A stretch of 54,466 bases of DNA, from NCBI GenBank assembly GCA_029688825.1, contig JARUKX010000024.1, positions 1 through 54,466 on the forward strand, in the 5' to 3' direction. Positions 17,794-25,404 of the stretch are shown here, piece after piece. The DNA is from Haloarculaceae archaeon H-GB1-1 (lineage in GTDB: Archaea; Halobacteriota; Halobacteria; Halobacteriales; Haloarculaceae). The notes under the pieces are model-generated. The model was not told the DNA's origin. It made no database searches and worked only from the letters and a program-made list of their open reading frames with translations. The first letter of the stretch is position 1, and each line of letters starts with the position of its first letter. Made by a program: the position numbers and the translations under genes.

Positions 17794-17825
17794 CGACAGT
17801 TAACAGAGACCACGCGTAACTGTCG
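17794..17825 (+). promoter_or_regulatory. 9-bp inverted repeat just before the SDR gene
   Basis: Arms CGACAGTTA (17794-17802) and TAACTGTCG (17817-17825) are perfect, separated by 14 nt, and end 3 nt before ATG 17829. The dyad therefore covers the likely transcription start of the SDR gene and would suit a repressor that senses the SDR substrate or product. No adjacent regulator gene is present. Confidence 0.5.
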
Positions 17826-17828
17826 CAC

Positions 17829-18608
17829 ATGAGTGATTCCGAGTCACTCGACGGTGCTGTGGCACTGGTGACGGGCGCGAGTTCTGGTATCGGGCGGGCG
17901 ACGGCCACCCGACTGGCGGCGGACGGCGCGTCGGTGGCGCTCGCGGCGCGTCGAGAGGGACGACTTCGGGATCTGGCCGCCGATATCGCCGCCGAGAGCG
18001 ACGTCGAGACGGTGGTCGTCCCGACGGACGTCACCGACTACGAGGCCGTCGAGAGCGCGGTCGAGCGGACCGTCTCGGAACTCGGGGGACTCGACGTGGT
18101 CGTGAACAATGCGGGAACGGGAGAGACGCCCTCGGCGACCGCCAGCGATGACGGTCCGGTCCCCGTCGAAGACGTCCCTCGCGAGCAGTACCACGCCGTG
18201 ACGGACGTGAACGTCGACGGAATGTACCACGTGAGCCGCGCATCCTTGCCCCACCTCCGCGAGGGAGCCGGAAGCCTCGTCTTCGTCGGGAGCTTCGCGG
18301 GACAGTATCCGCGGCCGGAGTACCCCATCTACGCCGCCTCGAAGTGGTGGACGCGCGGATTCGCGCTGAGCGTCGCCGGACAGGCCGGTCCGGACGGCGT
18401 CGCCGTCACCGTCGTGAACCCGACGGTCGTGCGAACGGCCTTCGGGAGCGATCACAGCGAGGACGTGCCGATGGACCGGTTCTCGCCTGGCGAGGTGACC
18501 GAACCGGAGGAGGTCGCCGACGCCATCGCGTTCGCGGCGAGTCAGGACCCGCCGACCGCGGTCACCGAACTCGACCTCTACCGGCGAGACAAGTTCGCCG
18601 ACTTCTAG
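17829..18608 (+). CDS. Short-chain dehydrogenase/reductase
   Basis: The 259-residue protein is a classical SDR: the cofactor motif is TGASSGIGRA near residue 17, then VVVNNAGTGE, the active-site Ser in VFVGSFAGQY and the catalytic YxxxK in YPIYAASKWW. Basic residues in ALAARREGRL suggest NADP(H) preference. The substrate is unknown. Its stop overlaps the convergent carotenoid gene cruF by 4 nt (18605-18608). The strong dyad just upstream suggests it is regulated on its own. Confidence 0.9.
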   Translation: MSDSESLDGAVALVTGASSGIGRATATRLAADGASVALAARREGRLRDLAADIAAESDVETVVVPTDVTDYEAVESAVERTVSELGGLDVVVNNAGTGETPSATASDDGPVPVEDVPREQYHAVTDVNVDGMYHVSRASLPHLREGAGSLVFVGSFAGQYPRPEYPIYAASKWWTRGFALSVAGQAGPDGVAVTVVNPTVVRTAFGSDHSEDVPMDRFSPGEVTEPEEVADAIAFAASQDPPTAVTELDLYRRDKFADF

Positions 18609-19450
18609 CGGAGCGTCGGGACGACGCCGACCTCGAAGTCGAACCGCTGGGAGCGGGCGAGTCCACCGACGAGCACACCGGCGAAGGCCACGGCGAGCCA
18701 GTTGCCGAAGACGACGTTGACCGTCCCCCACAGGAGGACGAAGCTCACCAGATCGTCCAGCGCGAACTCGCAGTCGAGGACCCGCTGGCGGAGGGCCGCG
18801 TGATCGAACGCGACGTCGACGGCGAGGACGCCGACGCCGCCGCTGAGGACCCACCCTGCGAAGTTCGAGAGCGGCACGCCGTAGTACGGGCCGCCGGCCG
18901 CGTACGTCCAGAAGCCCAGGGCCACGGCTGCGGGGTCGAGCGTCAGGTCGACGACGAGGACGAGCGCGAGCGCGAGCGCCAGCCTGGGCAGCCGTCCCCA
19001 GCGGTCGTTCAGAAACAGGAGACTCAGCAGGTAGCTGTTGAGGACGAGCGGGACGAAGAACACCGGTAACGCGACCGGGATGCCGCCGACCATCGGGCCG
19101 AGTTCGACGCCGTAGCTGAACGCACCGTAGGGCCAGCCGGTCGAGACGCCGACGTACTCCACGACGTAGGCGTATCCGGCCAGGCCGCCGAGGGCCGCGA
19201 CCCCGCGTCCTCCGAGCAGCGGTGCGAGAGCGACCGCCAGCGGCAGCCGCATCACCAGCGTTCCGAACAGGAGGAACAGCGGGTGGAACGCGAGCCACGG
19301 TGGAAGCACTCCCGTCGCGCTGGCGACGAGCGAGACGGCCCCGACCGCCGGGAACGCGATGGCGATCGTGAACCGATTGCGGTCGACGAACCGCTCCAGC
19401 GCGCGAACCGACTGCGAGCGGGTCGGAAGCGCCCGGCCCATCTCACGCAT
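18605..19450 (-). CDS. cruF: Carotenoid hydratase CruF-like (bisanhydrobacterioruberin hydratase)
   Basis: The 281-residue protein has about seven membrane helices and the family segments YVVEYVGVSTGWPYGAFSYG, DLTLDPAAVALGFW and GPYYGVPLSNFAGW. It belongs to the CruF family, which hydrates the ends of carotenoids; in haloarchaea it turns bisanhydrobacterioruberin into bacterioruberin, the red C50 membrane pigment. The position directly behind lyeJ and crtD, with an 8-nt overlap, is the established bacterioruberin order. Two in-frame ATGs lie at 19450 and 19441; I list the first, though the second is equally possible. Confidence 0.9.
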   Translation of the reverse strand: MREMGRALPTRSQSVRALERFVDRNRFTIAIAFPAVGAVSLVASATGVLPPWLAFHPLFLLFGTLVMRLPLAVALAPLLGGRGVAALGGLAGYAYVVEYVGVSTGWPYGAFSYGVELGPMVGGIPVALPVFFVPLVLNSYLLSLLFLNDRWGRLPRLALALALVLVVDLTLDPAAVALGFWTYAAGGPYYGVPLSNFAGWVLSGGVGVLAVDVAFDHAALRQRVLDCEFALDDLVSFVLLWGTVNVVFGNWLAVAFAGVLVGGLARSQRFDFEVGVVPTLR

Positions 19451-20276
19451 ACACCATCCCCCACAGTCCCCCCATCGTCAGGACAATCCCGACGACCGCG
19501 TTGACCGCGGGATACCACCAGTAGGCCCGCTCGACGGCCACGTCAGCCGTGCGGATGGCCACGACGAGCGCCGGATAGACGAGCAGCAGGAGGCTCGCCC
19601 GCCAGTCGAGGACGCCGAACGCGCCGGCGGCGAGCAGCCAGCAGCCCGCACAGTACGCCAACGTCTTCGACTCACCGAGGACCGTCGCCGTGGTTCTGAT
19701 GCCCGCCCGGCGGTCGGGTTCGATGTCGGGAATCGCCGAGAACGTGTGCATCGCCATCGTCCAGAGCCACCCGCCGACGAGCGCGAGCGTCGGTGGATGC
19801 GTCCCGGCGAGCGCGGCGTACGCGGCCGCACCCGGCAGGACGTACAGTCCGTTCGACAGCGAGTCGAGGAACGGCCGCGTCTTGAACCGGACCGGTGGCG
19901 CGCTGTAAGCCGCGCCTAAGACGAGAAAGGCCGCCATATACGGCACGGCGACCGCCGGGAGAACCGCCAGCAGGAGCGCGCCGAGCAGGGCGGACACCCC
20001 GACGGCGACCACCGCGAGCCGACTCCCCTCGTAGCGGACCTCGTGCTCGTCCTTCTTCGGGTTCTCCCGGTCGATCTCCGCGTCGAAGACGTCGTTGATG
20101 CCGTAGAGGAAGACGTTCGCCGGAAGCAGGAAGTACGCGAACAGTGCGACCGCAGTGGGCGCGAATAGGTCGCCCACTGATGCAGCACCGTACGCGACGC
20201 CCACGATGACGGGGCCGGCCAGGTAGAGCCAGAACCGCGGTCGAGAGCGTTTCAGCAGCCGGCGAATCTCACTCAT
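19443..20276 (-). CDS. lyeJ: Lycopene elongase / UbiA-family prenyltransferase
   Basis: The 277-residue protein is an integral membrane UbiA-type enzyme with about eight helices. The first Asp-rich motif reads NVFLYGINDVFDAEIDRENPKKDEHE (NDxxDxxxD) and the second SAIPDIEPDRRAGIRTTAT (DxxxD). In haloarchaea the crtD-linked homologue adds C5 units to lycopene and hydrates them on the way to bacterioruberin. The ATG 20276 overlaps the TGA of crtD (ATGA), so the two are translationally coupled. Confidence 0.9.
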   Translation of the reverse strand: MSEIRRLLKRSRPRFWLYLAGPVIVGVAYGAASVGDLFAPTAVALFAYFLLPANVFLYGINDVFDAEIDRENPKKDEHEVRYEGSRLAVVAVGVSALLGALLLAVLPAVAVPYMAAFLVLGAAYSAPPVRFKTRPFLDSLSNGLYVLPGAAAYAALAGTHPPTLALVGGWLWTMAMHTFSAIPDIEPDRRAGIRTTATVLGESKTLAYCAGCWLLAAGAFGVLDWRASLLLLVYPALVVAIRTADVAVERAYWWYPAVNAVVGIVLTMGGLWGMVYA

Positions 20277-21937
20277 CGCATGGTCACCGTCGGGAGGTCG
20301 GCCGTCACGGCGTCGGCGGTGTGCTCGCCGCTGATGAGACACATCGGCACGCCGATGCCCGGCGTCGTGTACGAACCCGTGAAGTAGAGGCCGTCGAGGG
20401 CGCTCGACCGGCGGTTCGGCCGCATCGGCCCGGTCTGCCGGAGCGTGTGTGCCAGCCCCAGCGCGGTCCCGAACTGGCTGTTGTAGCGGTCGGCGAACTC
20501 CGAGACGCTGAAGTGCTCCTCGACGACGATTCGGTCGCGCAGCTCGACGCCCGTGTTCGCCGCGATATCGTCGAGCAGCTGGTCGCGGAACTGCTGGCGA
20601 CGCTCCGGCCCGTCGTCGAGTCCGGGCGCGATGGGGACGAGCGCGAACATGTTGGCGTGCCCCGGCGGGGCCACGCCGTCGTCGGTCTTGCTCGGCACGC
20701 ACAGGTAGTACGCCGGGTCCGCCGGCCACGCCGGCCGGTCGAAGATGCGCTCGAAGTGCCGGTCCCAGTCGCTCGGCAACACGAGCGTGTGGTGGGCGAG
20801 GTCGTCCAGTTCGCCCTCGACGCCGAGGTACGTGAGGAACGCCGACGGCGCGTACGTCTTCGACGTCCAGTAGTCAGCGTCGTACTGCCTGTCGGCCGGT
20901 TCGAGCAGTTCCTGCTCGGTATGGGCGTAATCGGCGTCGCTCACGACGACGTCGGCCGTGAACGTCCGCCCGTGCCCGTTCTGGTCTGCGCTCGCACTCC
21001 CCGTGGTCTCGACTCGGAAGTTCCCGCGCTCGCCGCGGATGGCCGTGACCGGCGCGCCCGTGTGATACTCCACGCCGAGTTCCGTCCCCAGGTCGACCAG
21101 CGCGTCGACGACGCGTCCCATCCCGCCCTGCGGGTAGTAGACGCCGAGGTTGAAGTCGACGTGGCTCATCAGCTTGTAGAGCGCCGGCGTGTTCGCCGGC
21201 GAGCCACCGAGAAACACCAGCGTGTACTGCATTATCTGCTGGAGCTTCGGATGGTCGAAAAAGCCCGCGACGTGGTCCTGCATCGACGAGAGCAGCGAGA
21301 GCCCGCGCGCGTTCTTCACGACGGACCAGTCCGCGTAATCCCGGAAGCGCGGTCGCTCCTCGTAGACGAAGTGCTCCATCCCCACCTCGTAGGCCTCCCG
21401 CGCACCGTCGAGGTACCGCTCGAACGCTTCGCCAGCACCGGGTTCGTACGCCTCGAACAGGGCCTTCGTCTGCTCGACGTCGCCGGTGACGTCCACGGCG
21501 TTGGGAGGGAGCGCAGTCGTTCGACCTCCGGAGGTTCGGGGAACCTCCCCGTCTCGCGGTTCCACCGCTCGATTACTGGAGACGCGTGGCGTCTCGCCAC
21601 CTCGCGGCTCCGCCGCTCGATTACTGGAGGCCCTTCGGGCCTCCCCGTCCTTGAAAAAGATCCGATAATGCGGATCGAGATGCGTGAGTTCGTAGTAGTC
21701 GCTCGGCCGCTTTCCGAAGTGGTCGAAGAAGCGCTCGAAGACGTCGGGCATCAGGTACCACGACGGCCCCATGTCGAACCGGAAGCCGTCGCGTTCCAGC
21801 GTGCTCGCGCGGCCACCGAGCTGTTCGTTCTTCTCGACGACGGTCACGTCCAGGCCCGCGTCTGCGAGGTAGCAGGCGGTCGAGAGCCCGCCGAACCCGC
21901 TGCCGACGATCACGACGGAGGTGTCGGTGCTGGTCAC
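20273..21937 (-). CDS. crtD: Carotenoid 3,4-desaturase / phytoene desaturase family, with repeat insertion
   Basis: The 554-residue FAD enzyme starts at GTG 21937 with the dinucleotide motif VVIVGSGFGGLSTACYLADAG and the family segments GGRASTLERDGFRFDMGPSWY, YPQGGMGRVVDALVDLG and, at the C-terminus, GLYFTGSYTTPGIGVPMCLISGEHTADAV. In the bacterioruberin path CrtD desaturates the 3,4 bonds of the C50 intermediates; CrtI-like paralogues desaturate phytoene, and the order crtB-crtD-lyeJ-cruF favours CrtD. Residues about 98-143 are an insertion made of 16-residue repeats (ASSNRAAEPRGGE...) that ordinary family members lack; it replaces the short turn between IFFKDG and AVDVTGDVEQTK. The frame is kept, so the gene may still work. 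The GTG lies 2 nt after the crtB stop. Confidence 0.88.
   Translation of the reverse strand: MTSTDTSVVIVGSGFGGLSTACYLADAGLDVTVVEKNEQLGGRASTLERDGFRFDMGPSWYLMPDVFERFFDHFGKRPSDYYELTHLDPHYRIFFKDGEARRASSNRAAEPRGGETPRVSSNRAVEPRDGEVPRTSGGRTTALPPNAVDVTGDVEQTKALFEAYEPGAGEAFERYLDGAREAYEVGMEHFVYEERPRFRDYADWSVVKNARGLSLLSSMQDHVAGFFDHPKLQQIMQYTLVFLGGSPANTPALYKLMSHVDFNLGVYYPQGGMGRVVDALVDLGTELGVEYHTGAPVTAIRGERGNFRVETTGSASADQNGHGRTFTADVVVSDADYAHTEQELLEPADRQYDADYWTSKTYAPSAFLTYLGVEGELDDLAHHTLVLPSDWDRHFERIFDRPAWPADPAYYLCVPSKTDDGVAPPGHANMFALVPIAPGLDDGPERRQQFRDQLLDDIAANTGVELRDRIVVEEHFSVSEFADRYNSQFGTALGLAHTLRQTGPMRPNRRSSALDGLYFTGSYTTPGIGVPMCLISGEHTADAVTADLPTVTMR
21530..21644. repeat. In-frame array of five hairpins / 48-bp tandem repeats inside crtD
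   Basis: Five perfect hairpins with 3-nt loops follow each other: GGAGGTTC-GGG-GAACCTCC (21530-21548), GCGGT-TCC-ACCGC (21556-21568), GAGACGC-GTG-GCGTCTC (21579-21595), GCGGC-TCC-GCCGC (21604-21616), GGAGGCCC-TTC-GGGCCTCC (21626-21644). A 28-nt block at 21553-21580 recurs at 21601-21628 with two changes, giving a 48-bp period (16 codons). Both changes fall in one short hairpin and compensate each other. Confidence 0.85.
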
Positions 21938-21939
21938 GA

Positions 21940-22959
21940 TTACCCCCAGAGTCGCGGCCGAACGGCCGAGATTAATTGGTCGAGTGCCTTCCGAGCCGGT
22001 CGGGTGACGGACTCGGGGCTCGGTCCGTCGCCGAACTCGTCCGACCCGTCGTTCGGGTTCGGGTCTATCGCACCGACCGCGTAGAACACCGCTTCCGGGT
22101 CCCGCTGGACCTGCCAGCGGAGCCACGTTCGAGCGGCGAGCGTGAGCCGGCGCGTCATCGTTAGCGTCGGTCGCTCCGAAAGCACGTCGAACCCGCGCTC
22201 GCGGATCCGCCGATGATGCTCGGCGTACAGGACCGCGGCGAGCACCACGCCGAACTGGCAGTCTTCGGGAAGGTACTGGATGCCGGCGACGCCCTCGCGG
22301 TAGCGGTCCTCCGTGCGCGCCATCTCATCGGCCATCGCGTCCGCGAACCGCGGCGAGAACGACAGCCGTTCGATCTCCTGGCGAGCGACGTCGTGGCGCT
22401 CCAGCGTCTCTCGTGGCAGGTACACTCGGTCGTAGTCGAGCACGTCCTCGCGAACGTCCCGCAGGAAGTTCGTGAGCTGGAACGCCTCGCCGAGCGCCTT
22501 CGCGTGTGGGCGCGCGGTCTCGGCCTGCGGCGGGTCCATCAGCTCCAGCATCATGTACCCGACCGCGACCGAGGAGCCACGCAGATACGTCCGGAGGTCG
22601 GCGTACGTCTCGTAATCCGTCGCCTCGACGTCCATCGCCATCGCGTCGATGAACACCTCGACCTCCTCGTCAGGGATGCCGTACCGTTCACGAAGCTCGC
22701 AGAAGGCCGTCAGGACGGGGTCGTCCGTCGCTGCCTCGCCGAGCGCGGCGGCGCGAATCCGTTCGAGTTCCGCACGCTGTTCCTCCGGTGGCGGCCCGTC
22801 GGTGCTGTCGACGACCTCGTCCGCCATCCGGAATAAGGCGTACAGAACGTAGGTCGCCTCGCGCATCCACTGCGGGAGTACTCGCGTGGCGACGTGGAAC
22901 GTCTTGCCCGTTCGACGCTGAATCTCCTTGCTAGCTGTGAGTTGCGTGCGTTCGACCAT
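21940..22959 (-). CDS. crtB: Phytoene synthase (squalene/phytoene synthase family)
   Basis: The 339-residue protein condenses two geranylgeranyl-PP molecules to phytoene, the first step of carotenoid synthesis. Both Asp-rich motifs are present: FRMADEVVDSTDG (DExxD) and NFLRDVREDVLDYDRVYLP (DxxxD with the YLP signature). The start MVERTQLTASKEIQRRTGKTF at ATG 22959 is chosen because family homology begins there; 25 further codons upstream look noncoding. It is the first gene of the four-gene carotenoid operon. An AT-rich ctattagttaagcacctaatc at about 23012-23032 may hold its promoter. Confidence 0.92.
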   Translation of the reverse strand: MVERTQLTASKEIQRRTGKTFHVATRVLPQWMREATYVLYALFRMADEVVDSTDGPPPEEQRAELERIRAAALGEAATDDPVLTAFCELRERYGIPDEEVEVFIDAMAMDVEATDYETYADLRTYLRGSSVAVGYMMLELMDPPQAETARPHAKALGEAFQLTNFLRDVREDVLDYDRVYLPRETLERHDVARQEIERLSFSPRFADAMADEMARTEDRYREGVAGIQYLPEDCQFGVVLAAVLYAEHHRRIRERGFDVLSERPTLTMTRRLTLAARTWLRWQVQRDPEAVFYAVGAIDPNPNDGSDEFGDGPSPESVTRPARKALDQLISAVRPRLWG

Positions 22960-23061
22960 AGGAAACCTCGGATGGAGGGCTCGTAGCCAAGCGAAATGAC
23001 GCCTAGCGAACCTATTAGTTAAGCACCTAATCAAATTGGAACGCCGTCGAGTAAGCTGTCG

Positions 23062-24195
23062 TTACACCAGCTGGACGGCGGGTGTGATTGTCCGCGATTC
23101 GGCTTCGACGGCCTCCAGTTCCACGAGGAACGTCGTCCCCTCTGGCCCCGTTTCGACGAGTCGTAGGTCGCCGCCGTAGAGGTCCACGAGCGAATGAGAG
23201 AGGTACAGCCCGTGCCCGTGGTCGCTTCCGGTGCCCGCCTGGAACAGCTGGTCGCGCTTCGATTCGGGAATTCCCGGTCCGTCGTCCTCGACGATAATCT
23301 GGACGTGTTCGCCGGCGGTTCGCGCCCATATCTCGACCGTTACGGGACCCTCGCTGTGCTGGGCGGCGTTCGCCAGCAGATTCCCGAACACCATCCCGAC
23401 GACGTCGTCCGCCCTCGCCAACACCTCCTTCGGCCCCTCGATCACGACCTCGACGTCGTCGTAGGCCGCCTGGACCTTCTCTGCCTCCGTTTCGAGCACG
23501 TCGATCACGTCGACGTCCATCAGCTTCGGATTGTGGTCCGAGGCGTCCAGAATCTGCCGGATTGATCGGACGAACCGACCGACGTCGCCGCTCCGGCGTT
23601 CGATGACGGCCAGTCGCTCGGCCGAGTCGCTGCGAGCGTCGACCCGCGACGCCAGGAGCTCCGCGTTCGCGCCGATGACCTGCACGCTGTTGAGCACCTC
23701 GTGGCGCAGGTACTGGTTCAGCAGTTCCAGCCGCTTGCGCTCGCGTTCCGTCCGTCGCATCTCCATCTCGGAGGCGACCCGCGCTCGCGCCTGCTGGATC
23801 GCCTGGGCTTCCATCGCACCGAGGAAGAACCCGGCCGAGAGCCCGACGCCGACAGACATGTGTCCGAACAGGAATCGCTCGCCCGCGTCGAAGTCGATGC
23901 CGAGGACGTACAGCGTCGCGGCGTTGGCCAGCACGAACGCGACCAGCCCGCCGTAGCTCCACGCCAGCAGTCGAGGTTTGAGATCTTGCTCGACGTTGTC
24001 CTCCGCGAGCCACCAGACGCCCCCGAACATGACCGCGACCGGCGCGCCGAGCAGCGCCACTTCGAGGAAGCCGCGCGCACCCGCCGCCTGCCGAATCCCG
24101 TGGACGGCGACGAAGTAGTAGACGTACAGTCCGAACAGACCCAGTGCCGTCAGGGAGAAACACCAGTCAGTCACTCGGTCGCGCCAGTCGTCCAT
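23062..24195 (-). CDS. Membrane sensor histidine kinase
   Basis: The 377-residue protein has about four to five N-terminal membrane helices (residues 10-140) followed by a coiled-coil linker (AQAIQQARARVASEMEMRRTERERKRLELL, about 145-175) and the kinase core. The H-box is LNQYLRHEVLNSVQVI; ATP-binding boxes are FGNLLANAAQHSEGPV, VEDDGPGIPESK and GHGLYLSHSLVDLYGG. It therefore signals from the membrane to the cytoplasm. No cognate receiver is adjacent. It lies directly upstream of crtB on the same strand with about 100 nt between, so a link to carotenoid control is possible but unproven. Confidence 0.9.
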   Translation of the reverse strand: MDDWRDRVTDWCFSLTALGLFGLYVYYFVAVHGIRQAAGARGFLEVALLGAPVAVMFGGVWWLAEDNVEQDLKPRLLAWSYGGLVAFVLANAATLYVLGIDFDAGERFLFGHMSVGVGLSAGFFLGAMEAQAIQQARARVASEMEMRRTERERKRLELLNQYLRHEVLNSVQVIGANAELLASRVDARSDSAERLAVIERRSGDVGRFVRSIRQILDASDHNPKLMDVDVIDVLETEAEKVQAAYDDVEVVIEGPKEVLARADDVVGMVFGNLLANAAQHSEGPVTVEIWARTAGEHVQIIVEDDGPGIPESKRDQLFQAGTGSDHGHGLYLSHSLVDLYGGDLRLVETGPEGTTFLVELEAVEAESRTITPAVQLV

Positions 24196-24270
24196 CGTCT
24201 CTCACTCCGTTCACCAACAGTTGATGGTTGCTAAGATGCCTCTAGATGGCTCCCGAGGACTATTGTGGGA

Positions 24271-24310
24271 TATTATAAATTCTGTTTACCAGTGTGGGAG
24301 ACACTCTCCC
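24271..24310 (+). promoter_or_regulatory. TATA box and operator-like dyad before a membrane protein gene
   Basis: The sequence tattataaat (24271-24280) is a strong archaeal TATA box. About 15 nt later a perfect dyad GGGAGA-CAC-TCTCCC (24296-24310) covers the expected transcription start. The start codon ATG 24325 follows 14 nt after. The arrangement fits repression by blocking initiation. Confidence 0.55.
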
Positions 24311-24324
24311 AGAGCACGTCTTCG

Positions 24325-24909
24325 ATGTCTGCACCCGAATCTTCCGTCGACGGCCCCGACCCCTGGCCCTCGTTTCGACGACTCCTCGCGCTCGCGCTCC
24401 TCAGTGCGGTCGTCTTCGGGATTGGTGTCTACGTCGCCGAGATTCCCGCCGAAATCGGGCTGGACGTCGACTTCAAGCCCTTCGTCATCCCCTATCTCCT
24501 CATCGCGGTGCTGTCGTTCGGCCGCTCGACGCTGGCCGTCGGCTTCGGCGCGGCGATGGGCGAGGGCTATCTCGACGTCGCCGAGGGATACGAACTCGAC
24601 GACCCGCTCGGGTTCGTCGGCTACGTCGTCGGCTTCCTGGCGTTCGGCTATCTCCTCCATCGGGTCGCCCCACGGCCCGACGACCGGCGGTGGCAGATGC
24701 TCGCCGCGCTCGGTGGCGCGTTCGTCCAGGCCGCCTTCGAGGGGGTCGCGTTCATTCTCCTCGCCGAGGCGGACGTCGGCACCGTTGCAGCCAGCATCCT
24801 CGGCAACACCGTCACCCACGGCCTGCTGTTCGGTGCGATTCCGCTGGTCGTCCTCTACCCGGTCGTCCGCGACCGCGTGGCCGAGCGGCTGCCGTCCGTC
24901 GCGGCCTGA
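24325..24909 (+). CDS. Integral membrane protein of unknown function
   Basis: The 194-residue protein has about five to six membrane helices (LLALALLSAVVFGIGVYVAEI, FVIPYLLIAVLSFGRSTLAVGFG, FVGYVVGFLAFGYLLHRVA, LGGAFVQAAFEGVAFILL, NTVTHGLLFGAIPLVVLYPVV). The small residues and the GNTVTHGLLFGAIPL end are reminiscent of ECF-transporter substrate subunits, but I cannot assign a family. ATG 24325 is preferred over a frame open from 24265, which would contain the TATA box. It is divergent from the histidine kinase gene and has its own strong promoter. Confidence 0.7.
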   Translation: MSAPESSVDGPDPWPSFRRLLALALLSAVVFGIGVYVAEIPAEIGLDVDFKPFVIPYLLIAVLSFGRSTLAVGFGAAMGEGYLDVAEGYELDDPLGFVGYVVGFLAFGYLLHRVAPRPDDRRWQMLAALGGAFVQAAFEGVAFILLAEADVGTVAASILGNTVTHGLLFGAIPLVVLYPVVRDRVAERLPSVAA

Positions 24910-24922
24910 GGGCTCGCCAGAC

Positions 24923-25285
24923 TCAGGAGTCACTGCGGTCGCTCAACCCGTCTCCCGCCAGCCGTGTCAGTGGTCGTCCACCGCTCGACAGCAGGTCGCG
25001 AACGTGGGTATCACAGAGCACCGGCGCGCGCTCCGTCAGTTCGTAGGCCACGTCACAGACCGTCCCCTCGGCTTCGGTCGTCTGTGGCGTCCAGCTCGGG
25101 AGCGCGTAGTCGCCGGTGCGCTCGCAGAACGCGCACGTGCCGTCGGTGTGCTCCCCGTCGGCCAGTCGCTCGCCGAACGCCTTCCGCTCACAGCGGAAGC
25201 AGACCGAGCCCACCTCCGCCCCATCGACCACGTCCACGACGGCGCGATTGTACGCCGCGCCGAGGTCACACGAGAGGCAGTGCAT
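24923..25285 (-). CDS. Cys-rich, probably zinc-binding protein of unknown function
   Basis: The 120-residue protein carries four Cys pairs or Cys/His groups: MHCLSCDLG, VCFRCERKAF, TCAFCERTGDY, then TVCDVAYELTE and VLCDTHVRDLL. This spacing suggests two zinc knuckles. No DNA-binding or enzymatic domain is recognised. It is convergent with the membrane protein gene, with 13 nt between stops. Confidence 0.7.
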   Translation of the reverse strand: MHCLSCDLGAAYNRAVVDVVDGAEVGSVCFRCERKAFGERLADGEHTDGTCAFCERTGDYALPSWTPQTTEAEGTVCDVAYELTERAPVLCDTHVRDLLSSGGRPLTRLAGDGLSDRSDS

Positions 25286-25404
25286 GGATGATTTCCTCTG
25301 GGGAATCGTAACCAGCTGACATGAGTGAGTGGTCAGTAGTAACCCGCAAGAACCTTCCTAGGAGGGCTATTGCGGACTATAGTCGGCTCCTGGCCGCTTT
25401 CGGC

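Larger units (their letters stand above)
17488..17828. other. Divergent intergenic region with two dyads
   Basis: No gene is seen in these 341 bases between the Gln-rich protein (minus) and the SDR gene (plus). The region holds a perfect 15-nt palindrome CTCAGCG-C-CGCTGAG at 17656-17670 and a 9-bp inverted repeat at 17794-17825 (listed separately). AT-rich stretches gtattgtaatg (about 17543) and gtattatcg (about 17609) could be promoter elements. Confidence 0.5.

Noticed and set aside
21498-21652. Repeat block in crtD as a frameshift or assembly error
   Set aside because: The frame stays open through all repeats, the period is a multiple of three, and flanking family sequence resumes in frame.
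20321-22084. 587-codon open frame on the plus strand
   Set aside because: Antisense to the crtD-like gene and to the end of crtB.
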